From the NCBI RefSeq assembly GCF_028401955.1, contig NZ_JAQOTJ010000004.1, forward strand, positions 248,001-312,000: a DNA stretch of 64,000 nt. Direction: 5' to 3'. This DNA comes from Bacillus sp. BP-3 (lineage in GTDB: Bacteria > Bacillota > Bacilli > Bacillales > Bacillaceae_G). Below the pieces are notes generated by a model that searched no databases, was not told the DNA's origin, and saw nothing but the letters and a program-made list of their open reading frames with translations. A program made the translations under genes and the position numbers. Shown here piece by piece: positions 41,026-49,032 of this stretch (position 1 is its first letter; the number at the start of each line of letters is the position of its first letter).

Positions 41026-41084
41026 GGACATCTTACAAAATCTTATTATTTTTTCACATCCATTTTGTAAGGTGTCCTTTTTTT
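41026..41084 (+). terminator. Terminator after the TetR gene
   Basis: GGACATCTTACAAAAT / ATTTTGTAAGGTGTCC (16 bp, one G-U) with a 21-nt loop and seven T residues. Confidence 0.9.
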
Positions 41085-41365
41085 ATTTCTTTCAACTCTA
41101 AAAGGCTTTATGTATATCATTTGTTATTTTGTCTATACCGTTCAACTGATTGTTCCTTTAATTCAAATAAATGTGTGACTCTCCAAACTTTTATTACATA
41201 AAAGTTATCTCCAGATTATTTTTGACACAGAATTGTACTCTAATAGAGATTCATACCTTTCAGTTACCCCTATAAAATTCTGAACAAACAGAATTTTATT
41301 GTATTTATAACCAAAATAGTATGCCATCTCACAAATTTAAAATAAAATGCAACAGGAGGTTATAA
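41085..41365 (+). promoter_or_regulatory. Leader region of the 111-residue membrane protein gene
   Basis: TTGACA occurs at 41222-41227, but the matching -10 region (AGAGAT at 17 nt, or TAATAG closer) is weak. A perfect 11-bp stem ATAAAATTCTG / CAGAATTTTAT with a 6-nt loop lies at 41272-41299. No gene is visible in this 280-bp stretch. Confidence 0.4.
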
Positions 41366-41701
41366 ATGAACAATCAACATATCGAAGTAGTTCCCCTTTT
41401 CCTGCAACATTATATTCTCAAATTAACCATTCCTATTTTCCTTTTATTTTTCTTTGTATTCCAAAATAATACGATTATATATTTTTTTCTTTTCTATTAC
41501 TTATTAGCAATTTCTCTACACTTATGTCTCGTATATAGAAAAAAATATAAAAGTTACAGACTTAAAAAAACTGTCCGTCTCTTCCCTAAAGAAACAGGAA
41601 CACTAAGCATCATTATGCAAAACAATGCTAAACTAGATTCTCATCTACTGACCTCTCTAGAAAAGGAAGTTGAACATATTATTTATCAACAAAAAACGTG
41701 A
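41366..41701 (+). CDS. Small membrane protein of unknown function
   Basis: A 111-residue protein that I do not recognise. Two hydrophobic stretches (about residues 17-36 and 38-58, rich in Phe, Leu and Ile) look like a transmembrane hairpin. A basic segment KKYKSYRLKKTVR and a soluble tail of about 45 residues follow. A strong AACAGGAGG ribosome binding site supports translation. It stands alone between the TetR terminator and a repeat element. Confidence 0.6.
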   Translation: MNNQHIEVVPLFLQHYILKLTIPIFLLFFFVFQNNTIIYFFLFYYLLAISLHLCLVYRKKYKSYRLKKTVRLFPKETGTLSIIMQNNAKLDSHLLTSLEKEVEHIIYQQKT

Positions 41702-41801
41702 AGGAATAATTTAAATCCCAAAATCATAGCAGTTAAAGATCAATCACTACATTTTTATTCCCCTACAAAAAAAGGAATCTCTTCCTATTTGAAGAAATGA
41801 A

Positions 41802-42039
41802 ATAAAGTGAAACTTTAATCAGTTCTCACCAATCGGGCTTTTACGGGCAGTTTATCTCCCGCCTAGCTTCTTAAGAAAAGCGGAAGTGGCTCGTTCAGAA
41901 TCGTAGGACGTCGAAGCCCCCGACAAAGAGGCGCTTTTTGCCTCGTCCGAGGTGGGCAAGATTCTAGCCACTGGAACTGGACAATGCTACCGCTGAATTT
42001 TGAGGCGGGAGTATTACTGCCCGCGAATAGCGGGATAAA
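41802..42039 (-). repeat. Dispersed repeat family 2, long copy with internal hairpin
   Basis: A 238-bp element opposite in orientation to 30157-30325. On the minus strand it runs from TTTATCCCGCTATTCGCGGGCAG to AAAGTTTCACTTTAT. About 99 bp (41902-42000) are extra compared with the other copy. GTGGCTAGAATC and GATTCT...AGCCAC (41885-41971) form the base of a large hairpin. High GC relative to the surroundings. Confidence 0.75.
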
Positions 42040-42068
42040 GGTCTACATTCCATAATAGGGGGATTACA

Positions 42069-42599
42069 ATGGAGAATTTATTTTTAATTGATAAAATCGA
42101 CGGATTAAGCGACGATTTTTCTAAACTTGTTTCGATGATGAATTATGCACGCTTCTCAACACTACGTGCCATTCAAGATTTAACAACTGAAGAATTAGAT
42201 TACTTATATGATGAAAATGCAAATTCAATCGGTATGCTTCTGTATCATATGGCGGCTATCGAGTTTTATTATCAAATTCATACCTTTGAAGAAAGAGAGC
42301 CGACGGAGGAAGAACTAGAACGCTGGCTACCAGGCGTTGAATTAGGTAATCTTGGACGCCAAAAAATAAAAAACCAACCGTTAGACTTCTACATCAACAC
42401 ATTACAAGAAGTTCGTGATAAAACAATCGCTACATTTCAATCACTTCCAAACGAATGGTTATTTAAAACAACTCCATTTTGGGAGGATAAGCCAGCAAAC
42501 AATTATTTCAAATGGTTTCATGTGTTTGAAGACGAACTAAATCATCGTGGACAAATTCGCATGATTAAAAAAATGCAACAGGCTCAATCCGTAAAATAA
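42069..42599 (+). CDS. DinB-like protein (DUF664 type)
   Basis: A 176-residue DinB/YfiT superfamily protein, distinct in sequence from the one at 38648-39160. Putative metal-binding histidines are in MLLYHMAAIE and WFHVFEDELNHRGQIRMI. The function is unknown; thiol-dependent S-transfer is the general guess for the family. It begins 29 nt after a repeat element, so its promoter may lie in or beside the repeat. Confidence 0.8.
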   Translation: MENLFLIDKIDGLSDDFSKLVSMMNYARFSTLRAIQDLTTEELDYLYDENANSIGMLLYHMAAIEFYYQIHTFEEREPTEEELERWLPGVELGNLGRQKIKNQPLDFYINTLQEVRDKTIATFQSLPNEWLFKTTPFWEDKPANNYFKWFHVFEDELNHRGQIRMIKKMQQAQSVK

Positions 42600-42605
42600 T
42601 ATGTA

Positions 42606-42647
42606 AAAAAGCTGTATTACTTTATAGGTGAAGTAATACAGCTTTTT
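42606..42647. terminator. Bidirectional terminator between DinB and permease genes
   Basis: AAAAAGCTGTATTACT / AGTAATACAGCTTTTT, a 16-bp perfect stem with a 10-nt loop, between convergent genes. Confidence 0.85.
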
Positions 42648-42822
42648 GTTATGACTTTGATTAATTTTATTAAACTCTTATTTCAGTAAATGAAATTATT
42701 TTTTTGCCCCAGACTACACTTTTTATCTTCAAACATGACAGAGCACACTTATTCAATAGAAGTGTACCCTGATCATTACTCTATTAAGTTTTAAAATATA
42801 CTATATTATTCCGCTCATAAAT

Positions 42823-44187
42823 TTAGCTTATATGCTTTAATTGTGTTTCTTCTTTCTTTCTATTCCGCCCTTTAAATAAAGCAAAACCAATTAAAATTGC
42901 TAAAGTTGTAAAACAAACCACTGTTCCGACTGAAATTCCATTACTAAACGTTGAGCCTATGAAAATAATACATAATCCCACGATTCCAATAATAGTTGTA
43001 GTTGGAAATAACTTCATTTTAAAGTTAGGCATCGTTGCATAGTTAGGACGTAATTTAAGTTGCGCAAAGCAAATACTTAACCAAAGCAATAACATTGTAA
43101 ACCCTGGAATTGTCATCATTGTTCCGATAATACTATTTGGAGCAAAGAATGCTAGTCCTGCCCCTATCAATAATAATAAGCCATTTAAAGCAATTGCAAT
43201 GATTGGCGCACCTGATTTCGCAGTCTGTTTCAATATTTTTGGCGCTTCTCCTTTTTCAGCTAACGCAACCATTGTTCTGGAAGTAGCAAAAACTCCTGAA
43301 TTCGCAGCTGAAAGAACTGCAGTTAATAAAACAAAATTCATAATGTGCGCAACACCTGGGATACCAATGGCATTCATTACTTGTATAAATGGACTTTCAT
43401 TTCCTGCAACTTCATTCCAAGGTATTAATCCCGCAATAATTATAATGGGCAAGATATAAAATATGATTACGCGCCAAACAACACCCTTTATAACTTTAGG
43501 TAACACCTTTTCAACGTCTTTTGTCTCAGAAATTGCTACCCCTATTAATTCAGATCCTCCGAACGAAAACATTACAATAAAACAAGCACTAAATACCCCT
43601 TTAATACCATTTGGAAAGAATCCACCATGCCCAAGTAAATGTTCCGTTGGTGTTGACGGAGCAAAACTCGTTAGTCCAAATAAGACTGCTCCTCCTAAAA
43701 GGATGAATAATACAAGTGCCAAAATTTTTATACTAGCAAACCAAAATTCCATTTCGCCATAAAATTTCACTTGAAAACTGTTAATTCCCACAACTAAAAG
43801 CGCACAAATAGCACTTAGTAACCAAAGAGGTACATTTGGAAACCAAAATTGTAAAAAAGATCCTGCAGCTAATATTTCTACAATTGTAACAAGCGTCCAG
43901 TTAATCCAGTATAGCCATCCAACTACAAATGATACGTGAAACCCAAAAGCCTTATGAACTAAATGTTGAACATTTTGATTTGGATAAACAACAGCCATTT
44001 CAGCTAAAGCCACCATAACAATCATCATTAATAATCCACCAAGTAAGTACGAAATAATTACGCCAGGCCCAGCAATCCCTAAAGTATCTCCACTACCTTT
44101 AAAAATACCCGTACCAATCATTCCCGCTAACGCTAAAAATTGCACATGTCTAGGTAATAACTCTTTCTTTAAACCATCTTTCTTCAT
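42823..44187 (-). CDS. APC superfamily amino-acid permease, predicted tyrosine transporter
   Basis: A 454-residue protein with about twelve transmembrane helices. The first helix has the APC substrate motif GMIGTGIFKGSG, and the protein resembles the AroP/YvbW group. Two tandem T-boxes with UAC specifiers lie upstream, so uncharged tRNA-Tyr should induce it. Import of tyrosine (or another aromatic amino acid) is therefore the inferred role. The ATG has AGAGGAG 7 nt upstream, located inside an overlapping 37-codon ORF, which suggests translational coupling. Confidence 0.88.
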   Translation of the reverse strand: MKKDGLKKELLPRHVQFLALAGMIGTGIFKGSGDTLGIAGPGVIISYLLGGLLMMIVMVALAEMAVVYPNQNVQHLVHKAFGFHVSFVVGWLYWINWTLVTIVEILAAGSFLQFWFPNVPLWLLSAICALLVVGINSFQVKFYGEMEFWFASIKILALVLFILLGGAVLFGLTSFAPSTPTEHLLGHGGFFPNGIKGVFSACFIVMFSFGGSELIGVAISETKDVEKVLPKVIKGVVWRVIIFYILPIIIIAGLIPWNEVAGNESPFIQVMNAIGIPGVAHIMNFVLLTAVLSAANSGVFATSRTMVALAEKGEAPKILKQTAKSGAPIIAIALNGLLLLIGAGLAFFAPNSIIGTMMTIPGFTMLLLWLSICFAQLKLRPNYATMPNFKMKLFPTTTIIGIVGLCIIFIGSTFSNGISVGTVVCFTTLAILIGFALFKGRNRKKEETQLKHIS

Positions 44188-44263
44188 TCTGTTCTCCTCT
44201 TTCTGTTCCTAGTTTTTCAAATTGTTTTGCAAGTGATTTTACATAGTAATAGCCATCTTCCAT
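44150..44263 (-). CDS. 37-residue ORF overlapping the permease start, with three Tyr codons in a row
   Basis: ATG at 44263 follows a near-perfect AAAGGAGGTGAATAGCT site. The product begins MEDGYYYVKSLAKQFEKLG and ends with WFKERVIT; the stop at 44150 lies 38 nt inside the permease gene in another frame. The codons TAT-TAC-TAT are at positions 5-7. I know of no homologue. It could be a small helical protein, a translational coupler for the permease, or a tyrosine-sensing leader peptide acting below the T-boxes. Confidence 0.65.
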   Translation of the reverse strand: MEDGYYYVKSLAKQFEKLGTERGEQNEERWFKERVIT

Positions 44264-44427
44264 AGCTATTCACCTCCTTTACATTTCTATTTGTACTTGG
44301 TGAATGAATTGATTTATATTAGCTAAATTCATTTTTTAAATAACGGCCTGTCAATCTTATCCACAATTAAGCCTTTTAAAAACATCATCATTCATACATT
44401 TAGGTACTTCTATTTAAAAAGCGAATA

Positions 44428-44675
44428 AAAAGCCCCTACTGAAATTAATCAGTAGGGACGATTTTATTCGCGGTACCACCCTAGTTATTGACAAACTTTA
44501 TCTGCCAATCTCTTCATTCTCTATAACGGCTCTTCACCGTCTTCCCCTTACTATTCGCTCGAAGAAGATGCTCCTGGATCGTAATTCATGTTGTTCTATG
44601 TACTGACTTACACCAACCGCCAGCTCTCTTTAACAGGGAGAACATACACTACTCTATTCCATTCATCGCTTATCT
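44428..44675 (-). promoter_or_regulatory. T-box riboswitch 2 (tyrosine specifier UAC)
   Basis: On the minus strand, stem I starts near GATGAATGGA. It has AGTA opposite GAA-T-TAC, giving a UAC (Tyr) specifier, and the distal AGAGAG..GGTG signature. The T-box sequence TAGGGTGGTACCGCG is at 44465-44482. The terminator is CCCTACTG / CAGTAGGG followed by CTTTTT (44428-44458). Stem III pairs ATTGGCA with TGTCAAT (G-U). Confidence 0.95.
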
Positions 44676-44699
44676 ATTATTTTGTTGTTATGAAAATAC

Positions 44700-44945
44700 A
44701 AAAAATCCCTACTGAAATTAATCAGTAGGGACGATTTTATTCGCGGTACCACCCTAGTTATTGGCAAACTTTATATGCCAATCTCTTCATTCTCTATAAC
44801 GGCTCTTCACCGTCTTCCCCTTACTATTCGCTCGAAGAAGATGCTCCTGGATCGTAATTCATGTTGTTCTATGTACTGACTTACACCAACCGCCAGCTCT
44901 CTTTAACAGGGAGAACATACACTACTTTATTCCATTCATCGCTTA
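44700..44945 (-). promoter_or_regulatory. T-box riboswitch 1 (tyrosine specifier UAC)
   Basis: Nearly identical to the T-box downstream of it. It has the same AGTA / GAA-T-TAC specifier loop, flanked by GTGT..TGTTCT pairing with AGAACA..ACAT, and TAGGGTGGTACCGCG at 44737-44756. Its terminator (CCCTACTG / CAGTAGGG then ATTTTTT) is at 44700-44730. Stem III pairs ATTGGCA with TGCCAAT perfectly. The two in series require two antitermination events. Confidence 0.95.
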
Positions 44946-44964
44946 TCTTATTTACTTAATGATT

Positions 44965-44993
44965 ATCCTATAATAAATAAGGTGAAAAAGCAA
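44965..44993 (-). promoter_or_regulatory. Promoter for the tandem T-box / permease transcript
   Basis: Minus-strand TTGCTT (44988-44993), a 17-nt spacer and TAGGAT (44965-44970), about 20 nt before T-box 1. Only moderately good hexamers. Confidence 0.5.
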
Positions 44994-44999
44994 TATTTT

Positions 45000-45380
45000 T
45001 TATACATTAAATGTATCGTCATGTAATAATAACTTTCTATTAACTGTGGAAACAATCATTCCAGAAACGATTAAAATTACAAATATATAAATGAATTTCG
45101 CTAAAAATAACCACTCTTGAAAAAGTGACATAACAGCCATTTTTTTCTGACCTTCTAATAATAAAAATGCTACAGTAGGTACTAGAATAATATATTCAAT
45201 CGTAAAAATTAGTTTCTTTTTCTTACTTAAATTTCGAATATCATCCCACCTATATAGCAAAGAAAAAATAATTCCAACAATAAAAACAATGTTTATCCAA
45301 TTGCCTGCAATTCGATGATTTAAAATAATAGATAAAATAAAACAACCAATTAAGCCGTAAAAACCTATTTTTTTCGCCAT
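45000..45380 (-). CDS. Small multi-pass membrane protein of unknown function
   Basis: A 126-residue protein with four predicted transmembrane segments (about residues 4-22, 29-46, 60-80 and 92-115) and a basic loop NLSKKKK between the second and third. I do not recognise a family. The ATG at 45380 (MAKKIGFYG) follows AAAGGAGGGGTT; an ATG eight codons upstream lacks this site. It ends just before the T-box promoter with no terminator seen, so it may read into the T-box leader. Confidence 0.65.
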   Translation of the reverse strand: MAKKIGFYGLIGCFILSIILNHRIAGNWINIVFIVGIIFSLLYRWDDIRNLSKKKKLIFTIEYIILVPTVAFLLLEGQKKMAVMSLFQEWLFLAKFIYIFVILIVSGMIVSTVNRKLLLHDDTFNV

Positions 45381-45417
45381 AACCCCTCCTTTATTTTCCA
45401 TATTTAGAATTACTTTT

Positions 45418-45426
45418 ATTATAACA
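45418..45426 (-). promoter_or_regulatory. Extended -10 promoter for the 126-residue membrane protein
   Basis: Minus-strand TGT-TATAAT (hexamer 45418-45423) about 40 nt upstream of the start. No convincing -35. Confidence 0.45.
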
Positions 45427-45530
45427 TTTACTCATTATGTTTTCTGTATGTCGTCCTTATTCTATTACGGTGAGTGAAATTGTTCTCCTATTTTAAACAG
45501 TTAACCATACTGAAGGATATTCATACTTTT

Positions 45531-45560
45531 TCATGCTATTTATGACCTCTGCTATAATCA
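45531..45560 (+). promoter_or_regulatory. Promoter for the MOSC-domain gene
   Basis: TTCATG, a 17-nt spacer and TGC-extended TATAAT (near 45554-45559), about 100 nt before the start codon. Confidence 0.45.
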
Positions 45561-45656
45561 ATTTGCAATTACATGAATTTTCTAACAAAAATCGTAATCC
45601 CTATCACATTTTATGGTAATATAAACCATATATAAAGACCGAAAGGAGTTATACTT

Positions 45657-46331
45657 ATGCCACACATTATTTCTATCAATATCGGAACACCGCAAAAATT
45701 CCAGTTTCAAGGGAAAGAAATTGAAACTGGTTTGTTTAAAAAAAGTGTTAACAAACCGTTACATTTATCGACACTTAACTTCGAAGGCGACGGTCAAGCT
45801 GATTTAAAACACCACGGCGGGAAAGATAAAGCTGTTTGTATATATGCCATTGAACATTATCCATATTGGGAACAAGAGCTAACGCAGCAACTTCCATACG
45901 GAGCATTCGGAGAAAACTTAACAGTAACAGGATTACTGGAATCAGATGTATGCATTGGTGATATATATAAAATAGGAGAAGCTCTCGTACAAGTAACACA
46001 GCCGAGGCAACCTTGCTATAAACTATCTTATCGCTACGATCTAAAAGACTTCCCGCTTCTTGTTCAAAACACGGGATTTACTGGCTTTTATGTAAGAGTA
46101 CTAACAGAAGGAACTGTTTCCCCTTCTGATGAAATAAAATTAATAGAACAAAATAAACATCGCATCACAATAGCCTTCGCAAATGAAATCATGCACCACG
46201 ATAAACAAAATATTGAGGGTATACAACGCATATTAGCAGTTGATTCTTTATCAGGTAGCTGGCGAAATACATTTAAGAAGCGATTAGAAGGAAAAGAAAC
46301 GAGTACAGAAAAACGTTTAACAGGAAAATAA
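45657..46331 (+). CDS. MOSC-domain protein (YiiM/YflK type)
   Basis: A 224-residue protein with a MOSC (molybdenum cofactor sulfurase C-terminal) domain. Family motifs include HHGGKDKAVCIYAIEHYPYW, GAFGENLTVTGL and the conserved Cys in QPRQPCYKL, which coordinates the molybdenum cofactor. YiiM-type proteins reduce N-hydroxylated compounds such as 6-N-hydroxylaminopurine. GAAAGGAG lies upstream. It is followed after 27 nt by a small membrane protein gene that may be co-transcribed. Confidence 0.88.
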   Translation: MPHIISINIGTPQKFQFQGKEIETGLFKKSVNKPLHLSTLNFEGDGQADLKHHGGKDKAVCIYAIEHYPYWEQELTQQLPYGAFGENLTVTGLLESDVCIGDIYKIGEALVQVTQPRQPCYKLSYRYDLKDFPLLVQNTGFTGFYVRVLTEGTVSPSDEIKLIEQNKHRITIAFANEIMHHDKQNIEGIQRILAVDSLSGSWRNTFKKRLEGKETSTEKRLTGK

Positions 46332-46358
46332 TAAACTTGTAAGAAAAGAGGACAACGC

Positions 46359-46613
46359 ATGAGTGAATTTATATTCGTATTATTTGTTTGTCCATTACTT
46401 ATCTTTATTTTTTCTGTTATTGGTACACGGGTTACAAAAACATATTATGTGATGCCTATTATTACATTTGCGATTTTTCTTATTTTGGCAGTAACCTTAT
46501 TTAATCGATCATTTTTCTTTTGGGTTGGGATGTATAGTATTTTTTCATTTCTTGTTTCTTATATAACACTATTATTTGTAAAGGGTAAAAAAGAAGTAGA
46601 TAAAAAGCAATAA
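46359..46613 (+). CDS. Small membrane protein, DUF2651 (YbeF) type
   Basis: An 84-residue protein with three hydrophobic segments (about residues 4-22, 31-48 and 53-73) and a lysine-rich C-terminus. The FVLFVCPLL, IGTRVTK and VMPIITFAIFLIL pattern resembles the DUF2651/YbeF family, whose function is unknown. Ribosome binding site AAGAGGACAACGC. Confidence 0.7.
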   Translation: MSEFIFVLFVCPLLIFIFSVIGTRVTKTYYVMPIITFAIFLILAVTLFNRSFFFWVGMYSIFSFLVSYITLLFVKGKKEVDKKQ

Positions 46614-46704
46614 CTATATACATACAAATCGACTTTCCAACACACAATTTGTCGCCATGCAAAGCAACAAGTAACTTGCTACTTTCTCTCTTTATTTAAA
46701 TATT

Positions 46705-46804
46705 ACATGTGGAAGAAAAAGGAACTAACCGCTTCTACGCGTGGCCAGACGCTCCCGTCCATCTAAAAAGAAAAAGGTTTTATGTCAGGTTTTTAATTTG
46801 GATT
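46705..46804 (+). repeat. Dispersed repeat family 1, copy 2
   Basis: ACATGTGGaaGAAAAAGGaaCTaACCGCTTCTACGCGTGGCCAGACGCTCCCGTCCATCTAAAAAG, then GGTTTTATGTCAGGTTTTTAATTTG. It ends about 40 nt before the HAD gene start. Part of the repeat is open in frame with that gene, which creates a false upstream extension. Confidence 0.75.
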
Positions 46805-46842
46805 TATATATATCATTACATGTTACTAAAGGAGCACTATTC

Positions 46843-47523
46843 ATGATTTTCTTTGATATTGATGGTACTTTACTTGATTATGAGCTTGCTGAAAAAAATG
46901 GTATTCTTGACTTCTTTCGTAAACATAATTCCGTTTTTTCTGGCAAAGAATTCGAAGCTAGTAAACTATGGAATCGACTCTCAGAACAATACTTCAATCT
47001 ATTTTTATGTAATGAATTATCGTTTCAAGAGCAAAAAAGATTACGAATGAAAGACCTTTTTCAGCAATACGGTATTCATTTAACGAACAAAGAAGCTGAT
47101 CTGAAATTTAACCTATATTTATCCTCATACAAAGAAAACTGGACAGTGTATGCAGATGTAATCGATGTATTGGAGAGCTTAAAACAAAAAGGTTATCTAT
47201 TAGGAATTATTAGTAATGGAGATTACAATCAACAAATTGAAAAACTAAACCGTTTACATATCCTACATTATTTTAATGCAGTCATCGCCTCTAGTAGGGT
47301 AGGGGTGGCAAAACCAAATATAGCTATCTTCCAAGCAGCTAGTATGACAGCAAAGTGCCGGGTTCAAGATTGCTATTATATAGGAGACAGATTAGAAACA
47401 GATGCTCTTAGCAGTAAAAATGCTGGTATGCACGGAATATGGTTAGATCGAGGTAATAAAAAACAACAATGTAGTGTCCCTACTATACAATCATTGCATG
47501 AGCTAATTTCTATACTTACATAA
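46843..47523 (+). CDS. HAD superfamily hydrolase
   Basis: A 226-residue phosphatase-like protein of HAD subfamily IA. Motif I is FFDIDGTLLDY, motif II is IISNGD, motif III includes the Lys in VAKPNIAIF, and motif IV is YIGDRLETDA. YjjG-like enzymes of this type hydrolyse nucleotides or small sugar phosphates; the substrate is unknown here. The ATG at 46843 has AAAGGAG 8 nt upstream. The open frame extends further upstream only through a repeat. Confidence 0.87.
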   Translation: MIFFDIDGTLLDYELAEKNGILDFFRKHNSVFSGKEFEASKLWNRLSEQYFNLFLCNELSFQEQKRLRMKDLFQQYGIHLTNKEADLKFNLYLSSYKENWTVYADVIDVLESLKQKGYLLGIISNGDYNQQIEKLNRLHILHYFNAVIASSRVGVAKPNIAIFQAASMTAKCRVQDCYYIGDRLETDALSSKNAGMHGIWLDRGNKKQQCSVPTIQSLHELISILT

Positions 47524-47813
47524 ACGCTCTAGTACGTCATGATAAAATTGTTAGATAATGATTACTGGACCTCTATTTTATTTTCCCTGAATGTTGAGAC
47601 AAGGAGCCATATTGTAGTCCATCCATATAAAAAAACGACCGTGTTTCCTCCTAACGGGTTCGGCTTTGTAGTACAAAACACCAAAAAACAGTGAAAATAG
47701 CACAATAAAAAGGAGCTTGTTTAATCAAGTTCCTTTTCTTATGAATTTAAATGACATCTTCTTCATAAAGCACCTGTTAGTTTAACAACTCTTGGGACCC
47801 CATCTTTTTTCAA
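47524..47813. other. Convergent gap between HAD and GNAT genes
   Basis: 290 bp without a gene. AAAAAGGAGCTTG-TTTAAT-CAAGTTCCTTTT (47708-47739) is a two-way terminator serving both convergent genes. An ACGACCGTGTTTCCTCC stretch at 47637-47653 echoes the pyrE terminator loop and may be a decayed copy. Confidence 0.6.
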
Positions 47814-48728
47814 TCATACTACATACATATCGCTTAAAGATTTATTTCTAATAAATCCAAGGTCTTCATAAAGCTTAATCGCTGGATTATCTTTGATTAC
47901 AGCTAAACGGGTAGCTGGGTACTCTTTACTTGATATGTTTATAGAATGGGTTAACAAAAATCGTCCAAGACCTTTATGTTGATGTTCAGGGTCTACAGCT
48001 AAACTCATGATTAGAGGATAGTCTTCAAATTCCATGTGCAGACATACACCAACAATGTTGTTCGTGCTCTGTTCTATAATAACTCTTGAACACTCATCCA
48101 TGATTTTATTATTTTGATATTTTCCTATGAACCCCTTTACATGATTCGTATAATCCTCTTTGAGTCCGATTTGTTTATAAGCTGGATTTGCTTTATAAGA
48201 TTTCATTATTAAACATGCTATATCATCTATATCTTCGCCTAAAACAGATTTAGAGATATACCCTTCAGGAAGCATTGCCTTTAATGATTGTGTTGGACGA
48301 ATCATCCAATAATTAACTTCATGAACCTGGCATCCTTTTTGTTCATAAGTTGGTACGCGTTCTTCTACAATGTCTCTCAGGATGATTTTCTCCTCAGTCT
48401 TCGATACCTTTTTTAAATGGCTTAAAAGCTTGTGGACTAATCCGTCATAATCCTCATAAGGAGGAACAACAAATAAATCTGACATAAAATTTGGCTTTAG
48501 GAAAACACCACCAATGATGTTTTCCTCATTCATAATTAAATATCCACAGTCAAAAATGGTTACAATTTCTAACAATGTCTCCAAGGACCTTCTAAAAAAG
48601 TAGTCTGCATATTTTTGTCCATAATAAATGGAATAATATCGAATGTATTCTTTCGGTTCTTGATAAACTAATCTTAATCCATCTTCTAAATCAATAAGTT
48701 CATTCAAAGATTGAACTTGCTCACTCAT
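47814..48728 (-). CDS. GNAT family N-acetyltransferase
   Basis: A 304-residue protein with a C-terminal GNAT domain (about residues 160-300). The acetyl-CoA loop is visible as DPEHQHKGLGRFLL, followed by RLAVIKDNPAIKLYEDLGF. The N-terminal half looks like a second, degenerate GNAT-like fold. Substrate unknown. AAAAGGGGGAG lies before the ATG. Single-gene unit. Confidence 0.82.
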   Translation of the reverse strand: MSEQVQSLNELIDLEDGLRLVYQEPKEYIRYYSIYYGQKYADYFFRRSLETLLEIVTIFDCGYLIMNEENIIGGVFLKPNFMSDLFVVPPYEDYDGLVHKLLSHLKKVSKTEEKIILRDIVEERVPTYEQKGCQVHEVNYWMIRPTQSLKAMLPEGYISKSVLGEDIDDIACLIMKSYKANPAYKQIGLKEDYTNHVKGFIGKYQNNKIMDECSRVIIEQSTNNIVGVCLHMEFEDYPLIMSLAVDPEHQHKGLGRFLLTHSINISSKEYPATRLAVIKDNPAIKLYEDLGFIRNKSLSDMYVV

Positions 48729-48926
48729 AGTTTTCTCCCCCTTTTCTTCAACTAAACTGCCCGTTAGTTTCCTCCTTGGTCGTTTTTTTCTTAAAATAAG
48801 ATTATTTTCATATGAAATTATGTAGCTACTCAGCCATATATTTCATTTAGAAGTTTTCAGCATATAAATTGCTACCATGAAGAGATAAATAGCAATGCAC
48901 CTCGCTACCTTTCTTTGTTTTAAAAC

Positions 48927-49014
48927 TTTGCACGTGGCAGAAAAGGGCCCTGACCGCTCCAAAACATAACCAGTCCCTCTCGACCATCTAAAAAAGTGCT
49001 TTTCTTCCTTTATT
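48927..49014 (+). repeat. Dispersed repeat family 1, copy 3
   Basis: TTGCACGTGGCAGAAAAGGGCCCTGACCGCT..., then CCCTCTCGACCATCTAAAAAAGTG. The right part (TTTTTAATTT) is lost. It lies just beyond the stop of the CPBP gene, inside the 300-bp gap between the GNAT and CPBP genes; the rest of that gap shows no gene. Confidence 0.7.
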
Positions 49015-49032
49015 TACAGAGGGAATGAGTAG

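Noticed and set aside
44400-44960. Two long direct repeats as an insertion sequence or CRISPR
   Set aside because: They are only two copies, each with the full T-box architecture and T-box core sequence, so a riboswitch duplication explains them.
46741-46842. N-terminal extension of the HAD protein rich in Arg and Lys
   Set aside because: It is encoded by a dispersed repeat and precedes the real ribosome binding site.
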